Counted from the first letter of the stretch, positions 35,165 through 44,739 are shown. The stretch is 64,000 bases of DNA from Cytobacillus oceanisediminis 2691 (GCF_000294775.2 NZ_CP015506.1:2579501-2643500); one strand, 5' to 3'. Notes: generated by a model from the letters alone, not told the origin. Translations and numbers: made by a program.

Positions 35165-36171
35165 TTAACGTTTTAAAGCCTGGACTCCTTTCTAGCATTC
35201 AGGACCTGGGGAGAACCGGCTATCAAAAGTTTGGCGTGATTTCCAGCGGGGCCATGGACCCATTTTCACACCGGATGGCCAATCTGCTGGCTGGAAACGA
35301 AGAAAATGATCCTGTTTTAGAAATAACGATGATGGGTCCAATTTTAACATTTGAAAAAGATACCCTCATTTCGATTTGCGGCGGTGACCTTTCCCCTTCC
35401 ATCAATGGCCAGCCTGTTCGGACATGGAGATCCGTTTTTGTGAAAAAAGGCAGTGAACTTAAATTCGGCCGGTGCCGTAAAGGGTGCCGAGCCTATCTGG
35501 CTGCTGCGGGCGGATTTGCCGTACCTGATGTAATGAACAGCAAATCCACCTACCTGCGTGCAGGAATTGGCGGTTATAAAGGCAGAGCATTAAAGTCAGG
35601 AGACCTGCTGGAAACCGGCAAACCTTCTCTCCAATCATTGAAAATAACGGAGTATTTGACAAAACAGATTCTTGATAGGACTTTTGTTGAAAACGACTGG
35701 GGTATTGCATCAGAACTCATACCGGACACAGCGGCAAATCCAGAAATCAGAATAACAAGGGGCCGCCAATTTGATTTATTTTCCGAAGCAAGCCAGGTTC
35801 AGCTTTTCAAACATGCCTTTGAAGTTACCTCACAATCGGACAGGATGGGATATAGACTGAAAGGCCCTGCTCTTTCGCTGTCAGAACATGCTGAGCAAAT
35901 ATCTGAAGCCGTAAATTTTGGTTCCATTCAAGTTCCTCCGGATGGAAATCCGATTGTATTGCTGGCTGACCGGCAAACAACTGGAGGTTATCCAAAAATT
36001 GGACAGGTTGCTGCTGTCGACCTCCCCCTTCTGGCGCAGGCCAAACCCGGAGACTCCTTAAGTTTTGCAGAAATATCAAATGAACAGGCGCAGCAGTTAT
36101 TAATTAATAGAGAAATGAAATTAAGTGAATTAAAGCAAGGCATATTTTTAAAAACAAGAGGAGGAAATTAA
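35161..36171 (+). CDS. pxpC: 5-oxoprolinase subunit C (KipA, biotin-dependent-carboxyltransferase-like)
   Basis: A 336-residue partner of PxpB and PxpA. The family start is [21 protein letters not shown], followed by [14 protein letters not shown], the GGFAVPDVM segment and [11 protein letters not shown]. The C-terminal [14 protein letters not shown] is the strongest signature of KipA. GGGAGGAGACGG before the ATG, inside the end of pxpB, gives coupled translation. Confidence 0.93.
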   Translation: MINVLKPGLLSSIQDLGRTGYQKFGVISSGAMDPFSHRMANLLAGNEENDPVLEITMMGPILTFEKDTLISICGGDLSPSINGQPVRTWRSVFVKKGSELKFGRCRKGCRAYLAAAGGFAVPDVMNSKSTYLRAGIGGYKGRALKSGDLLETGKPSLQSLKITEYLTKQILDRTFVENDWGIASELIPDTAANPEIRITRGRQFDLFSEASQVQLFKHAFEVTSQSDRMGYRLKGPALSLSEHAEQISEAVNFGSIQVPPDGNPIVLLADRQTTGGYPKIGQVAAVDLPLLAQAKPGDSLSFAEISNEQAQQLLINREMKLSELKQGIFLKTRGGN

Positions 36172-36172
36172 G

Positions 36173-36943
36173 ATGCACATTGTAGACATTAATTGTGATA
36201 TGGGAGAAAGCTTTGGTTCATACAAGATGGGGAGCGATGAGGAAATACTTGATTATATTACTTCTGCCAATATTGCATGCGGCTTTCATGCCGGCGACCC
36301 TGCGACCATGCGAAAAACAGTTAAGATGGCACTTGAGAAGAATGTTGGCCTGGGTGTCCATCCGGGACTCCAGGATCTGCATGGATTCGGCCGGAGGGAT
36401 ATAAACATAACCCCTCAGGAAGCTTATGACTTAGTGGTCTATCAAATTGGTGCTTTGTATGCCTTTGTTAAATCTGAAGGCGGAAAGCTTCAGCATGTAA
36501 AACCGCACGGTGCATTATTCAACATGGCCTCAAAAAGCGCACCATTATCAGAAGCAATCGCAGAAGCGGTTTATAAAGTGGATCCTGAACTGATTCTTTT
36601 CGGGCTCTCAGGAAGCGAATTAGTAAAAGCCGGCAGGAAAATTGGACTCCGCTCTGCAAATGAGGTGTTCTCAGACCGCACGTACCAGGAGGATGGAACT
36701 CTTACTTCAAGAAGGGAACACAATGCACTTATTACAGATCATAGCGAAGCTGTAAATCAGGTAATCCGCATGGTCAAGGAAGGAAAGGTTCATTCTGTCC
36801 AGGGTACTGACGTTTCCATTGAGGCCAATACGATATGCATCCATGGTGACGGGGAAAGCGCACTTGAATTTGCCCAATATATTCCGAAGGCACTGAATGA
36901 AGCAGGAATCCAGGTAGCGAAAATCAGCGAGTTTTTGAAATAA
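36173..36943 (+). CDS. pxpA: 5-oxoprolinase subunit A (LamB/YcsF family)
   Basis: A 256-residue subunit of PxpABC, which hydrolyses 5-oxoproline to glutamate with ATP. Signatures are [11 protein letters not shown] at the start, [20 protein letters not shown] and [20 protein letters not shown] precedes the ATG and only 1 base separates it from pxpC. In B. subtilis ycsF lies upstream of kipI; here the order is B-C-A. Confidence 0.95.
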   Translation: MHIVDINCDMGESFGSYKMGSDEEILDYITSANIACGFHAGDPATMRKTVKMALEKNVGLGVHPGLQDLHGFGRRDINITPQEAYDLVVYQIGALYAFVKSEGGKLQHVKPHGALFNMASKSAPLSEAIAEAVYKVDPELILFGLSGSELVKAGRKIGLRSANEVFSDRTYQEDGTLTSRREHNALITDHSEAVNQVIRMVKEGKVHSVQGTDVSIEANTICIHGDGESALEFAQYIPKALNEAGIQVAKISEFLK

Positions 36944-37212
36944 AACCGATATTCGTGGAAGTAATGAAAAGTTGGTGCCCCTTTAAGGAGACTTATTTAT
37001 CTTGCGGGGATTCCGATGTTCTCATCGGGTTGAAATAGTGCATATGAGGTTTTAAAAAATAGCGTGCAGGCTTTTAGGGGCGATTGTCGGGAATAGTTCT
37101 GTTGAAGAAGAATACTCTAGCGCGAATGGAACTCAATCATTACAAATAGTGCTGATGCAAGGTAAAAGAAGCACGAAAGATAACCACAAATAGAATTATT
37201 GGGGGAAAATGA
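36944..37212 (+). other. Intergenic region within the pxp-ycs locus
   Basis: About 270 bases without a credible gene. A small hairpin CCGATG-TTCT-CATCGG lies at about 37014-37029, and an AAGGAG sequence at 36987 is not followed by a long open frame. It may be a leader or a second promoter for ycsG-ycsI. No known riboswitch class was recognised. Confidence 0.4.
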
Positions 37213-38403
37213 ATGAAAAAGCAATCTAATGCCAGTCTTTTGCTGGGTGCCGCATTCCTTATGGCCACTTCTGCCATTGGACCAGGCTTTCTGACACAAA
37301 CGACAGTATTTACAGAAACCCTGCTTGCGAGTTTTGGATTTGTAATTTTAATTTCTATTATTATCGATATTGGGGCACAGATGAATATCTGGCGAATCAT
37401 AGCCGTTTCTGAAAAGCGCGCACAGGATATTGCCAACGATGTCCTTCCGGGACTGGGATATTTCCTTGCTGCCCTGATTGTCATGGGCGGTCTTGCTTTT
37501 AATATTGGGAATATTGCCGGTGCCGGGTTAGGTACAAATGTTATTTTCGGTATATCCCCTGAATTGGGCGCCCTTCTAAGCGGAATTTTGGCAATCGGCA
37601 TCTTTCTTGTAAAAGAAGCGGGCAGATTAATGGACCGTTTCACACAGATTTTAGGATTTGTCATGATTGGATTAACTCTTTATGTAATGTTTACTGCACA
37701 GCCTCCTGTTGGTGAAGCTGTTGTCAAAACGTTCGTGCCGGATAAAATTGATATTCTGGCCATTATTACACTAGTCGGCGGAACGGTTGGCGGTTATATT
37801 ACCTTCGCTGGCGGGCATCGTTTAATTGATGCTGGAGTCAAAGGAAAAGAAGCTCTGCCGGAAGTCACAAAGAGCTCTGTCAGTGCAATCGGGATTGCTT
37901 CCATTATGCGTATCTTCCTGTTCCTTGCCGCACTGGGTGTGGTTTCACAGGGCCTTGCACTCGATCCATCCAACCCTCCTGCTTCTGTCTTCCAGCTGGC
38001 AGCGGGGAATATTGGATATAAGATGTTTGGAGTAGTTATGTGGGCAGCTGCCATAACTTCTGTTGTCGGTGCAGCTTATACATCGGTCTCATTCATTCGG
38101 ACATTGAGCCCTGCTGTCGAGAAATATCATAAATGGGTCATTGTCGGTTTTATCGCCATTTCTACATTTGTTTTTGTTTTGATTGGAAAACCGGTAAAAA
38201 TATTGGTTTTAGTTGGTTCATTAAACGGGCTTATCCTGCCGATTGCACTAGGTGTAATGCTGATTGCTGCCTATAAAACCAAAATTGTCGGTGATTATAA
38301 ACATCCCCTTTGGATGACGATTTTCGGAGTCATTATCGTGATAGCCATGTCTTACATGGGGGTTTATTCATTAATCAATGGTATCCCCGAGCTATTTAAA
38401 TAA
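37213..38403 (+). CDS. ycsG: NRAMP-fold transporter, YcsG type
   Basis: Membrane transporter of 396 residues and about eleven helices in the NRAMP/LeuT fold. Its opening [18 protein letters not shown] sits where metal carriers have DPGN; that motif is altered here, so a divalent metal substrate is doubtful. Constant company with pxpABC and ycsI suggests transport of 5-oxoproline or a related compound, which is inference. GGGGGAAA precedes the ATG. Confidence 0.85.
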   Translation: MKKQSNASLLLGAAFLMATSAIGPGFLTQTTVFTETLLASFGFVILISIIIDIGAQMNIWRIIAVSEKRAQDIANDVLPGLGYFLAALIVMGGLAFNIGNIAGAGLGTNVIFGISPELGALLSGILAIGIFLVKEAGRLMDRFTQILGFVMIGLTLYVMFTAQPPVGEAVVKTFVPDKIDILAIITLVGGTVGGYITFAGGHRLIDAGVKGKEALPEVTKSSVSAIGIASIMRIFLFLAALGVVSQGLALDPSNPPASVFQLAAGNIGYKMFGVVMWAAAITSVVGAAYTSVSFIRTLSPAVEKYHKWVIVGFIAISTFVFVLIGKPVKILVLVGSLNGLILPIALGVMLIAAYKTKIVGDYKHPLWMTIFGVIIVIAMSYMGVYSLINGIPELFK

Positions 38404-38423
38404 GCATGAAAGGAGATTTTCAT

Positions 38424-39215
38424 ATGATCACCCCTTCTCAATTGAATCCCGAAGAGGCGCGCAAATTAATCCGTGTAAAGGATTGGGATGATCCAACTGC
38501 AGGAATGGCTAATGGCTTTATTCAAGCTAAGCTGGCTATATTGCCAAAGGAGCTGGCCTTTGAATTTCTGCTCTTCTGCCAGCGTAATCCTAAATCATGT
38601 CCAATCATTGATGTGACTGAACCAGGTTCACCAGTGCCAATGCTGTCAGCTCCAAATGCTGATATTAGAACCGACCTGCCAAAATACAGGGTATATAAAA
38701 ACGGAGAGCTCGCTGAGGAACTTTCAGATATAACATCTTATTGGAATGATGATATGGTAGCATTTCTGCTCGGATGCAGTTTTACATTCGAAGACGCATT
38801 GCTCAAAAATAATATCCCTATCCGCCATATTGAGGAAAATCGGAATGTCCCGATGTATAAAACCAATATTGGCTGTGTGGGTGCAGGCCGGTTTGAAGGC
38901 CCGATGGTAGTGAGTATGCGTCCGATGACAGAAAAGGAAGCCATTAGGGCTGTACAGGTGACAAGCCGCTTCCCATCTGTCCATGGGGCCCCTGTCCATA
39001 TTGGAAATCCAGAAGCAATCGGCATTAGCAATATCCAACGCCCAGATTTTGGGGACCCTGTGACCATTAAAGATGGAGAGGTACCGGTTTTCTGGGCCTG
39101 CGGGGTAACACCCCAGGCAGTTGCCATGCATGTGAAGCCGGAAATTATGATTACACATGCTCCGGGACATATGTTTATTACTGATTTGAAAAATGAGGAG
39201 TTTTCGGTTTTATAG
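38424..39215 (+). CDS. ycsI: YcsI family hydro-lyase / D-glutamate-cyclase-like protein (DUF1445)
   Basis: A 263-residue protein of the DUF1445 family. Visible conserved parts are [31 protein letters not shown]-like [41 protein letters not shown], and the end GVTPQAV...[13 protein letters not shown]. The mammalian relative is a D-glutamate cyclase that interconverts D-glutamate and 5-oxo-D-proline, consistent with the pxpABC neighbours. AAAGGAGATTTT precedes the ATG at 38424. Last gene of the locus. Confidence 0.88.
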   Translation: MITPSQLNPEEARKLIRVKDWDDPTAGMANGFIQAKLAILPKELAFEFLLFCQRNPKSCPIIDVTEPGSPVPMLSAPNADIRTDLPKYRVYKNGELAEELSDITSYWNDDMVAFLLGCSFTFEDALLKNNIPIRHIEENRNVPMYKTNIGCVGAGRFEGPMVVSMRPMTEKEAIRAVQVTSRFPSVHGAPVHIGNPEAIGISNIQRPDFGDPVTIKDGEVPVFWACGVTPQAVAMHVKPEIMITHAPGHMFITDLKNEEFSVL

Positions 39216-39218
39216 GAA

Positions 39219-39243
39219 AAAGGCGTCCCATGGGCGCCTTTTA
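39219..39243. terminator. Terminator of ycsI and opposing gene
   Basis: AAAAAGGCG-TCCCATGGG-CGCCTTTTA. Its 3' arm touches the stop codon of the minus-strand gene. Confidence 0.82.
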
Positions 39244-40383
39244 CTTTTTATTTTTCAAATAATTCAGGGCATCATGATGATCTTTTTTCATAATCTGCTC
39301 AATTATTGGGTCTGCGGGTATTACTTCCCTGCTTTTTTTATTGATTGTCCGGTAAACGGGCCTGATCGACGAAAGACTGCTTTTAACTTTCCATTCGCTA
39401 TCCTGGAAAACAATTTTCAAATCGATGAGACCAAGATGATTGCCCCAATATCCAGCTTGGACTGCAGCAGTTCCGTTAATGGTGCCAGTCTTTAAGTCGA
39501 TTCCAGGCAGCTTTTGCAGTTCATCTTTGACAGGAAAAACAGAATGGCTGTGCCCGAATAGAATGGCATCTAATCCTTTAACCTTGCTGAGGGCATGAAC
39601 TGAGTTGCCCTTTTTTTCATCCAGTCCTTTATCGGACTCTAGACCTGTATGGGCAAGAGCCACAATAATATCTGCCCCTTTGCTTTTCATAATAGGGATA
39701 AAATGCTCGGCAGTTTCCTTTATATTTTTCACTTTAAGGTTTCCGTGAAAATACTCCTTATTCCATTCCGCAACAATCGGTGTGATAAAGCCGATGACTC
39801 CAACTTTCAGCTTATGCTTCTCCCCGGCTGTATCTGTCACTTCTTTCTCTATAATGGTATAGGGATTAAAATAATTCAAATCATCCTCATCGAGCTGATT
39901 GCTGTCTTCAACATATATATTGGCATTGACATAAGGAAAGTTAGCCCCCCTGAGGCTTTCTTCCATAAAATCAATTCCGTAATTAAATTCATGATTTCCC
40001 ACCGTAGCAGCATCATAAAGCAGAGTATTCATGGCTTTAAAAACAGGATGGACATTAGCCATGTCAAGCGGATGGCTTCTATAGGCATACTCATCGAGTC
40101 CGTTGCCTTCAAGAATGTCCCCATTATCAAATAGAAGGGAATTAGGAGACTCATTTCTTGCCTGTTTAATTAAGCTGGCCGTTCTTGAAAGCCCAAACTC
40201 CACTGTTTTCTTGCGGTCTTCGTAATCATAACCAATCATATTTCCATGCAAATCCGTTGTTTCCATCAGGCGCAGATGGATGGTTGGCGGTCCGGAGACT
40301 TCAGCTTCCGTCTGGTTCCAGACAATCAGCAGGGCTATGAATAATAACAGCGTGATTAAGTATTTTTTCATTCCCTTTTTCAT
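39241..40383 (-). CDS. Secreted 5'-nucleotidase-type metallophosphatase lacking the C-terminal domain
   Basis: A 380-residue exported protein. A signal segment (YLITLLLFIALLIVW) is followed by a calcineurin-like phosphoesterase domain of the CpdB/YfkN group: METTDLHGNM, FDNGDILEGNG, TVGNHEFNYG, ALAHTGLES and FGHSHS supply the two-metal site. Full-length relatives continue with a ~250-residue substrate-binding 5'-nucleotidase domain. Here the chain stops just after the linker helix (IIEQIMKKDHHDALNYLKNK). It is either a natural one-domain form or an old truncation. GGGGGAG precedes the ATG. Confidence 0.82.
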   Translation of the reverse strand: MKKGMKKYLITLLLFIALLIVWNQTEAEVSGPPTIHLRLMETTDLHGNMIGYDYEDRKKTVEFGLSRTASLIKQARNESPNSLLFDNGDILEGNGLDEYAYRSHPLDMANVHPVFKAMNTLLYDAATVGNHEFNYGIDFMEESLRGANFPYVNANIYVEDSNQLDEDDLNYFNPYTIIEKEVTDTAGEKHKLKVGVIGFITPIVAEWNKEYFHGNLKVKNIKETAEHFIPIMKSKGADIIVALAHTGLESDKGLDEKKGNSVHALSKVKGLDAILFGHSHSVFPVKDELQKLPGIDLKTGTINGTAAVQAGYWGNHLGLIDLKIVFQDSEWKVKSSLSSIRPVYRTINKKSREVIPADPIIEQIMKKDHHDALNYLKNKK

Positions 40384-40547
40384 TCCATCTCCCCCAGATG
40401 ATCTAAGATAAGTTTTCTTATTTTCTCTCGATACATGAAAATTAATCAGAGATTGGGGGCTTAAGAAAAAAGAAGAAAAAAAGGAAAATTTTGAAACTTT
40501 TTATCATCCTATTCGTTATAAAAGAAAACAAAAATAGGAGGTCCTGC

Positions 40548-40745
40548 ATGGTTAGACAAAAAAAATTCTGGGTTTGGGCATTGTTGTTCTTTATTTTAGA
40601 ATCAATTTTAGCAGCGGGTATTTCGTTTTTTCTTCACTTCCCTCTGCTTGATACCATTGCCTACAGCAGCTTTATTCTTTTTGCATTAAGCCTATTTGCT
40701 TTTTCACAGGATGATGCCTGGACAAATAATGTGATTGCTGATTAA
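40548..40745 (+). CDS. Small two-helix membrane protein, 65 aa
   Basis: Unrecognised. ATAGGAGGTCCTGC precedes the ATG. Two hydrophobic segments (VWALLFFILESILAAGISFFL and IAYSSFILFALSLFAF) have basic residues before the first and an acidic tail (QDDAWTNNVIAD). The ATG at 40491 has no ribosome site and is disregarded. Confidence 0.65.
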   Translation: MVRQKKFWVWALLFFILESILAAGISFFLHFPLLDTIAYSSFILFALSLFAFSQDDAWTNNVIAD

Positions 40746-40752
40746 GCTAAAT

Positions 40753-40878
40753 ATGATGACTCATATGAATGAAGAAGAAAGAGCTGAATTTTTCATTCAT
40801 ATCAATCCGTTTCTTTCAGGGACATTTGCTTTTTTTATCGTTGGGATAATAATTACGGTGTATTTGTTTATAAGTTAA
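40753..40878 (+). CDS. Possible small membrane protein, 41 aa
   Basis: It lies 7 bases after the previous gene. The 41 codons have a charged start (MNEEERAEFF) and one membrane helix (LSGTFAFFIVGIIITVYLFI). The ribosome site is poor, so it may depend on coupling with the gene before it. Unrecognised. Confidence 0.4.
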   Translation: MMTHMNEEERAEFFIHINPFLSGTFAFFIVGIIITVYLFIS

Positions 40879-40897
40879 TTTGTTGTTGTTTTAGTGT

Positions 40898-41075
40898 TTA
40901 ATGATGTCCGTTGCTTTCCGCGGGGAGGCATGAGAGCCTCCTTTGCTTCGCTTGTGGGGTCTCTTACTCCCTCTCCTCCCGAAGGACTTTGAATTGTCTT
41001 CCTTGAATCATCACCGCACGAAGAAAATGCGTATGCATTTTCAAGGATCAAGTGCCCACAGCGAAGATCAACTCA
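40898..41075 (+). repeat. Dispersed Bacillus repeat (CTTTCCGCGGGG type)
   Basis: The stretch from GTCCGTTGCTTTCCGCGGGG through a GAGGC/GCCTC hairpin, CTTCGCTTGTGGGGTCTC and CTCCTCCCGAAGGA has the look of a known Bacillus intergenic repeat. TTGTTGTTGTTTTAG on the left and AAAACAACAA on the right (41096-41110) form an inverted pair outside it, as if the element had split a convergent terminator. Confidence 0.65.
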
Positions 41076-41128
41076 GCAGATTAAATAAAATTTGGAGTAA
41101 AAAAAACAACAAACTTTGAAAAAAACTT

Positions 41129-41974
41129 CTATTTTTTGTAAAGAGTTTTTATTATGATTTTCTCCCAGCTTTTCCAGTTCAGTACGTTTTTCAGGCGTAT
41201 TCTTGTGCGTACACCCTTTCCTACCGGGTACCTGAGTGAAGGTTCTTTTTCCCTGAGAATGCTCACTGCTTTTTTCGCTACGATTAGCGGATCTTCATAA
41301 AAGGGCTCGCCTTGTTCAAGGTAATTTTGAATTTTTGTCATATATGGATAATAAGGTGAATCTTTTTTCAAGGATGGTTCCGCTATCTTTTTCCCTGTTG
41401 TCCAGATGCCAGTCCTGAAAGATCCTGGCTCAATCAGGACAACATTTACGCCAAACGGTTTCATTTCAAGTCTAAGTGATTCACTCCACCCTTCTACAGC
41501 AAATTTTGATGCGGCATATGGCGATAAGCCTGGAAACCCGATTCTTCCGCTGATGGAACTTACATTTAAGATGGTTCCTGTTCTTTGTTTTCGCATAAAT
41601 GGCAGAACCGCTTGTGTTACTGCAAACGTTCCAAAAACGTTTGTCTCAAATTGATTTCTATACTCCTCCAGCGGTATTTCTTCCGCAAATCCTGCTCCTG
41701 CATAGCCTGCATTATTGATTAAAACATCAATTGAAGGCAATTGAAGGATCAGGTTTTTAAAAACTTCTATGGATGAGGACGAGGTGACATCCAATTCGTG
41801 AATGGATATCTGTTCATGAACTCCCTCTCGTCTAGCTTTCTCCATTAATAATTTGCTTTTATTCGTATTTCTCATTGTTGCAATAACTTGAAAATCATTC
41901 TTAGCCAGCTCAATGGCCATCAAGGTTCCAAACCCGCTGGAACAGCCTGTAACGGCAGCATATTTCCTATCCAA
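41129..41974 (-). CDS. Short-chain dehydrogenase/reductase
   Basis: NAD(P)-dependent oxidoreductase of 281 residues, classical SDR. It has the nucleotide motif TGCSSGFG, structural NNAG, a catalytic Ser in NVSSISG, and Tyr/Lys in YAASK. The C-terminal ~70 residues form a substrate lid ending in a basic tail. It resembles the YusZ group of Bacillus; substrate unknown. TTG start with AAAGGATGATG before it. Confidence 0.85.
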   Translation of the reverse strand: MDRKYAAVTGCSSGFGTLMAIELAKNDFQVIATMRNTNKSKLLMEKARREGVHEQISIHELDVTSSSSIEVFKNLILQLPSIDVLINNAGYAGAGFAEEIPLEEYRNQFETNVFGTFAVTQAVLPFMRKQRTGTILNVSSISGRIGFPGLSPYAASKFAVEGWSESLRLEMKPFGVNVVLIEPGSFRTGIWTTGKKIAEPSLKKDSPYYPYMTKIQNYLEQGEPFYEDPLIVAKKAVSILREKEPSLRYPVGKGVRTRIRLKNVLNWKSWEKIIIKTLYKK

Positions 41975-42090
41975 CTATCATCATCCTTTCTTCGTAATGA
42001 TTTTTTCCAATTCGACTGTAAATAGATATATAATTAAATGAAAAAGTATTATAAAATAGTAAATATATTGATAATAAGAGGATGAACAAG

Positions 42091-42396
42091 GTGGCACACA
42101 TATTTTTCAGCATTTTCCTGCTTGTATCCGGTTTGTCTTCATCATTGCAGCAAAGCCAGGAGCCGATTGATTTAAATGTGCATTTGAAGGGAAATGCCAT
42201 TGTTATTGATTCACCTGCCCTTAAAAGCCCTGCATTGAGCAGCACATTAGCAGCTGCAGTAAAATTTACGGCGAAGCTGACCTATTATAAAGAATACCGG
42301 ATCCATTTTCAGGCGCTAAACTCCCATGCAATTCACAGAAGCAATGAATACATGATCCCATATATGTTCCAGAGTAACTATCTCCGCATTTCATGA
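42091..42396 (+). CDS. Small secreted hypothetical protein
   Basis: Unrecognised protein of about 101 residues with an N-terminal signal (HIFFSIFLLVSGLSSSLQ) and an extracytoplasmic part (PIDLNVHLKGNAIVID ... HAIHRSNEYMIPYMF). GTG at 42091 is preferred because AAGAGG lies 9 bases upstream; the ATG at 42082 directly abuts that site. It lies 37 bases ahead of the AI-2E gene and may be co-transcribed with it. Confidence 0.55.
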   Translation: MAHIFFSIFLLVSGLSSSLQQSQEPIDLNVHLKGNAIVIDSPALKSPALSSTLAAAVKFTAKLTYYKEYRIHFQALNSHAIHRSNEYMIPYMFQSNYLRIS

Positions 42397-42433
42397 AATT
42401 TTAAAGAAACTTAAAAAGTGTGGAGGAATGAAA

Positions 42434-43447
42434 TTGGAAACGATAAAATCATTTTTAAATAATAACAGCATCAAACGATTCATTATTTTTGGAATTATTG
42501 TCCTGGCTCTTTACCTGCTGAGGAGCATGATTAATTTAATTCTGATTACATTTATATTTTCATTTTTGATGGATAGGCTTGTGAAGCTTGTCCTCTCGAG
42601 ATTTAAACTGAATAGGAAACTGACGGTCATAACCCTTTATATGGGAATTATCGGCCTGCTTTCTATAGGGATTATCAAGTACCTCCCTTTAATTGTATCT
42701 GAAATATCACAGCTGTTTAAACAGGTTGAAAGCTTTTACACCCAAAAACATGACAATATCGTAATTACATATATTGTTCAAATGCTCGAAACAAATGAAA
42801 TTACGAAATATCTTGAACAGGGCTTTGCGTTCCTGCTTCAATATTTTTCCGATATTAGTCATATTGCCGTACAGGTATTGCTGTCTCTAATCCTTAGCTT
42901 GTTTTTCCTGCTTGAAAAACCGAAACTGATTGAATTCACCTTGAAATTTAAGCACAGCAAAATCGCTGACTTTTATAATGAAATCGAGTATTTTGGAAGT
43001 AAATTTGTGCAAACATTCGGGAAAGTAATCGAGGCGCAGTTTGTCATTGCCACAGTCAATTGCATCCTGACAACACTTGCTCTATGGATCATGGACTTTC
43101 CACAGCTGATGGGATTGTCAATTCTGATTTTCCTGCTGGGATTAATTCCTGTAGCAGGTGTCATTATTTCGCTTGTCCCGCTCTGTACAATCGCCTATTC
43201 TCTCGGCGGATTCATCCAAGTATTTTATATAGTACTGGTCATTATGGTGATCCACGCCATTGAAGCGTATATTTTAAATCCGAAGCTTATGTCTTCCAAA
43301 ACGGATTTGCCGGTCTTTTATACCTTTATTGTCCTGATTTTCTCTGAACATTTCTTCGGTGTTTGGGGATTAATCGTCGGTATACCAGTGTTTGTATTTA
43401 TGCTGGATGTTCTTGAAGTCAAGAGCAATCCGCCGAAAATTCAGTAA
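42434..43447 (+). CDS. AI-2E family transporter (PerM-like)
   Basis: A 337-residue membrane protein with about eight helices. The family features are the large soluble segment between helices 3 and 4 (SEISQLFKQVESFYTQ ...), LILSLFFLLEKPK, and the C-terminal block GLIPVAGVIISLVP ... HAIEAYILNPKLMS. The family name is historical; various members export AI-2 or exchange sodium and protons, so the substrate is open. TTG at 42434 is 7 bases after GGAGG. The ATG at 42428 is 1 base after it. Confidence 0.85.
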   Translation: METIKSFLNNNSIKRFIIFGIIVLALYLLRSMINLILITFIFSFLMDRLVKLVLSRFKLNRKLTVITLYMGIIGLLSIGIIKYLPLIVSEISQLFKQVESFYTQKHDNIVITYIVQMLETNEITKYLEQGFAFLLQYFSDISHIAVQVLLSLILSLFFLLEKPKLIEFTLKFKHSKIADFYNEIEYFGSKFVQTFGKVIEAQFVIATVNCILTTLALWIMDFPQLMGLSILIFLLGLIPVAGVIISLVPLCTIAYSLGGFIQVFYIVLVIMVIHAIEAYILNPKLMSSKTDLPVFYTFIVLIFSEHFFGVWGLIVGIPVFVFMLDVLEVKSNPPKIQ

Positions 43448-43450
43448 TTT

Positions 43451-43480
43451 AAAAACACACAGTCCCGCTGTGTGTTTTTT
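43451..43480. terminator. Bidirectional terminator
   Basis: AAAAACACACAG-TCCCG-CTGTGTGTTTTTT. Confidence 0.9.
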
Positions 43481-43890
43481 CATCTTTTCAGAATCCCCCT
43501 TTTATTATCGGGCTGCTTCAGCCAATGCCTGAGCCCTTTTCCTGCGTGTGGTTCATCATTATATCTGGGAATGACGTGCAGATGGCTGTGAAGAATGGAT
43601 TGATTTGAAGCATCGCCCACATTCCAGCCAAGCGTATATCCATCTGGTGCATACTTTTTATCTAAATAATCCTTAGCTTTTTGCAAAAGTACATATGTAT
43701 CATTCCATTCTTCCGCTGTCAGGTGAAAAGCATCGGAATGGTGCGCTTTTGGCACTATGACCCCACAGCCCTCCAATACGTCCTGTTCTTTATCGTGCTG
43801 AAGAAAATAACAAGTGCTGTTTTCAAAAATGATATTTTGAAGAGGGTCCTTGTGCGGACTGCAAAAAGGACAATGATCCTGATGCGGCAT
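43480..43890 (-). CDS. HIT-family nucleotide-binding protein
   Basis: A 136-residue protein. The histidine triad is in SILHSHLHVIPR, preceded by the HIT N-terminal strand and a CPFC zinc-like start (DHCPFCSPHKDP). HIT proteins hydrolyse nucleotide-phosphoramidates or dinucleotides. It starts directly after the stop of the P-loop kinase gene (TAAATG) with GAAAGG upstream, so the two are co-translated. Confidence 0.88.
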   Translation of the reverse strand: MPHQDHCPFCSPHKDPLQNIIFENSTCYFLQHDKEQDVLEGCGVIVPKAHHSDAFHLTAEEWNDTYVLLQKAKDYLDKKYAPDGYTLGWNVGDASNQSILHSHLHVIPRYNDEPHAGKGLRHWLKQPDNKRGILKR

Positions 43891-44739
43891 TTAATTTTTT
43901 CCTTTCTTTGCGGGGTGATTTATCAACAACTTCTCCAAAGCGGCTTTATGTGAATGCTCATCAAATGCAGAGTTATTGATTACAGCCTTTCGAATGGACA
44001 GCTTCTTCAAGATTTCCTCTTCTGCCTGCCTCCTGGCTTTAAGAACCTTTAAAGTGCCATCTTCCCCGCTTAAATGATTTTTCTTTCCATATCCTTGATC
44101 GGTATAATAATGGATAAAACCTTCAGACCAGGATTGCGGCCGTTCTTTTATCGCTTTCCTGAAAGAGTAGTCAAGGTTATCCTGACTGATATAAATTAAT
44201 ATCGGATTCAGCTTTTTCACGGAATTTTCCAATGCCAATACATAATTCCGAACCTTTGTAAGCGGAGCTCCATATTTAATCATACCGACTGTAACAGGAT
44301 TCTGTATAAAACAGCATTCAAAAATATGTACTTTTTTGCCGCTGGCAGCTCGCGTTGAAAATCGTTCCCAATTATTGATTATAAGTTTCATATTTTGATC
44401 CAAAGGAAGCTCATAGATATCCTTTTTAGATACTTTCTCATAAAATGTGTCTGGAATGTCAGGTACAAGCTTTTTATAAGGCAATAAATAGCCATTATCT
44501 TCCGGAATGCAATTTTCGATAATTTGGTCTCTGAATGCACTATATTCTTCCAGTAATCGATGCCACTGGTCATTTTCAAAATAGGCGACGCTCTCATAAT
44601 CTGCCGGATGATTCAGATCCCCTTCGCAGTACAGCTCTGACTCAATACCGTTTTGCATCAAAATTTCATGAACCAATCTTGCAGTAGTAGATTTGCCTGA
44701 ACCAGGCAGACCCTCGATTAAAATTAATTTTGTATCCAT
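43891..44739 (-). CDS. P-loop kinase-like protein
   Basis: A 282-residue protein with Walker A EGLPGSGKSTTAR at residues ~9-21 and an HIFECCFIQNPV segment that resembles a Walker B/lid region. The rest is helical and Lys/Glu-rich. Related to small nucleoside- or aminoglycoside-type P-loop kinases; the substrate is not recognisable. AAGGTGATTCG precedes the ATG. It is the first gene of a two-gene operon with the HIT protein, a pairing that suggests nucleotide chemistry. Confidence 0.78.
   Translation of the reverse strand: MDTKLILIEGLPGSGKSTTARLVHEILMQNGIESELYCEGDLNHPADYESVAYFENDQWHRLLEEYSAFRDQIIENCIPEDNGYLLPYKKLVPDIPDTFYEKVSKKDIYELPLDQNMKLIINNWERFSTRAASGKKVHIFECCFIQNPVTVGMIKYGAPLTKVRNYVLALENSVKKLNPILIYISQDNLDYSFRKAIKERPQSWSEGFIHYYTDQGYGKKNHLSGEDGTLKVLKARRQAEEEILKKLSIRKAVINNSAFDEHSHKAALEKLLINHPAKKGKN

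Noticed and set aside
37014-37029. Riboswitch for the NRAMP-like gene
   Set aside because: Only one small hairpin is visible and no known consensus (for example manganese or nickel/cobalt classes) could be recognised.
40755-41110. Insertion sequence
   Set aside because: No transposase frame is present; the stretch is a short non-coding repeat.
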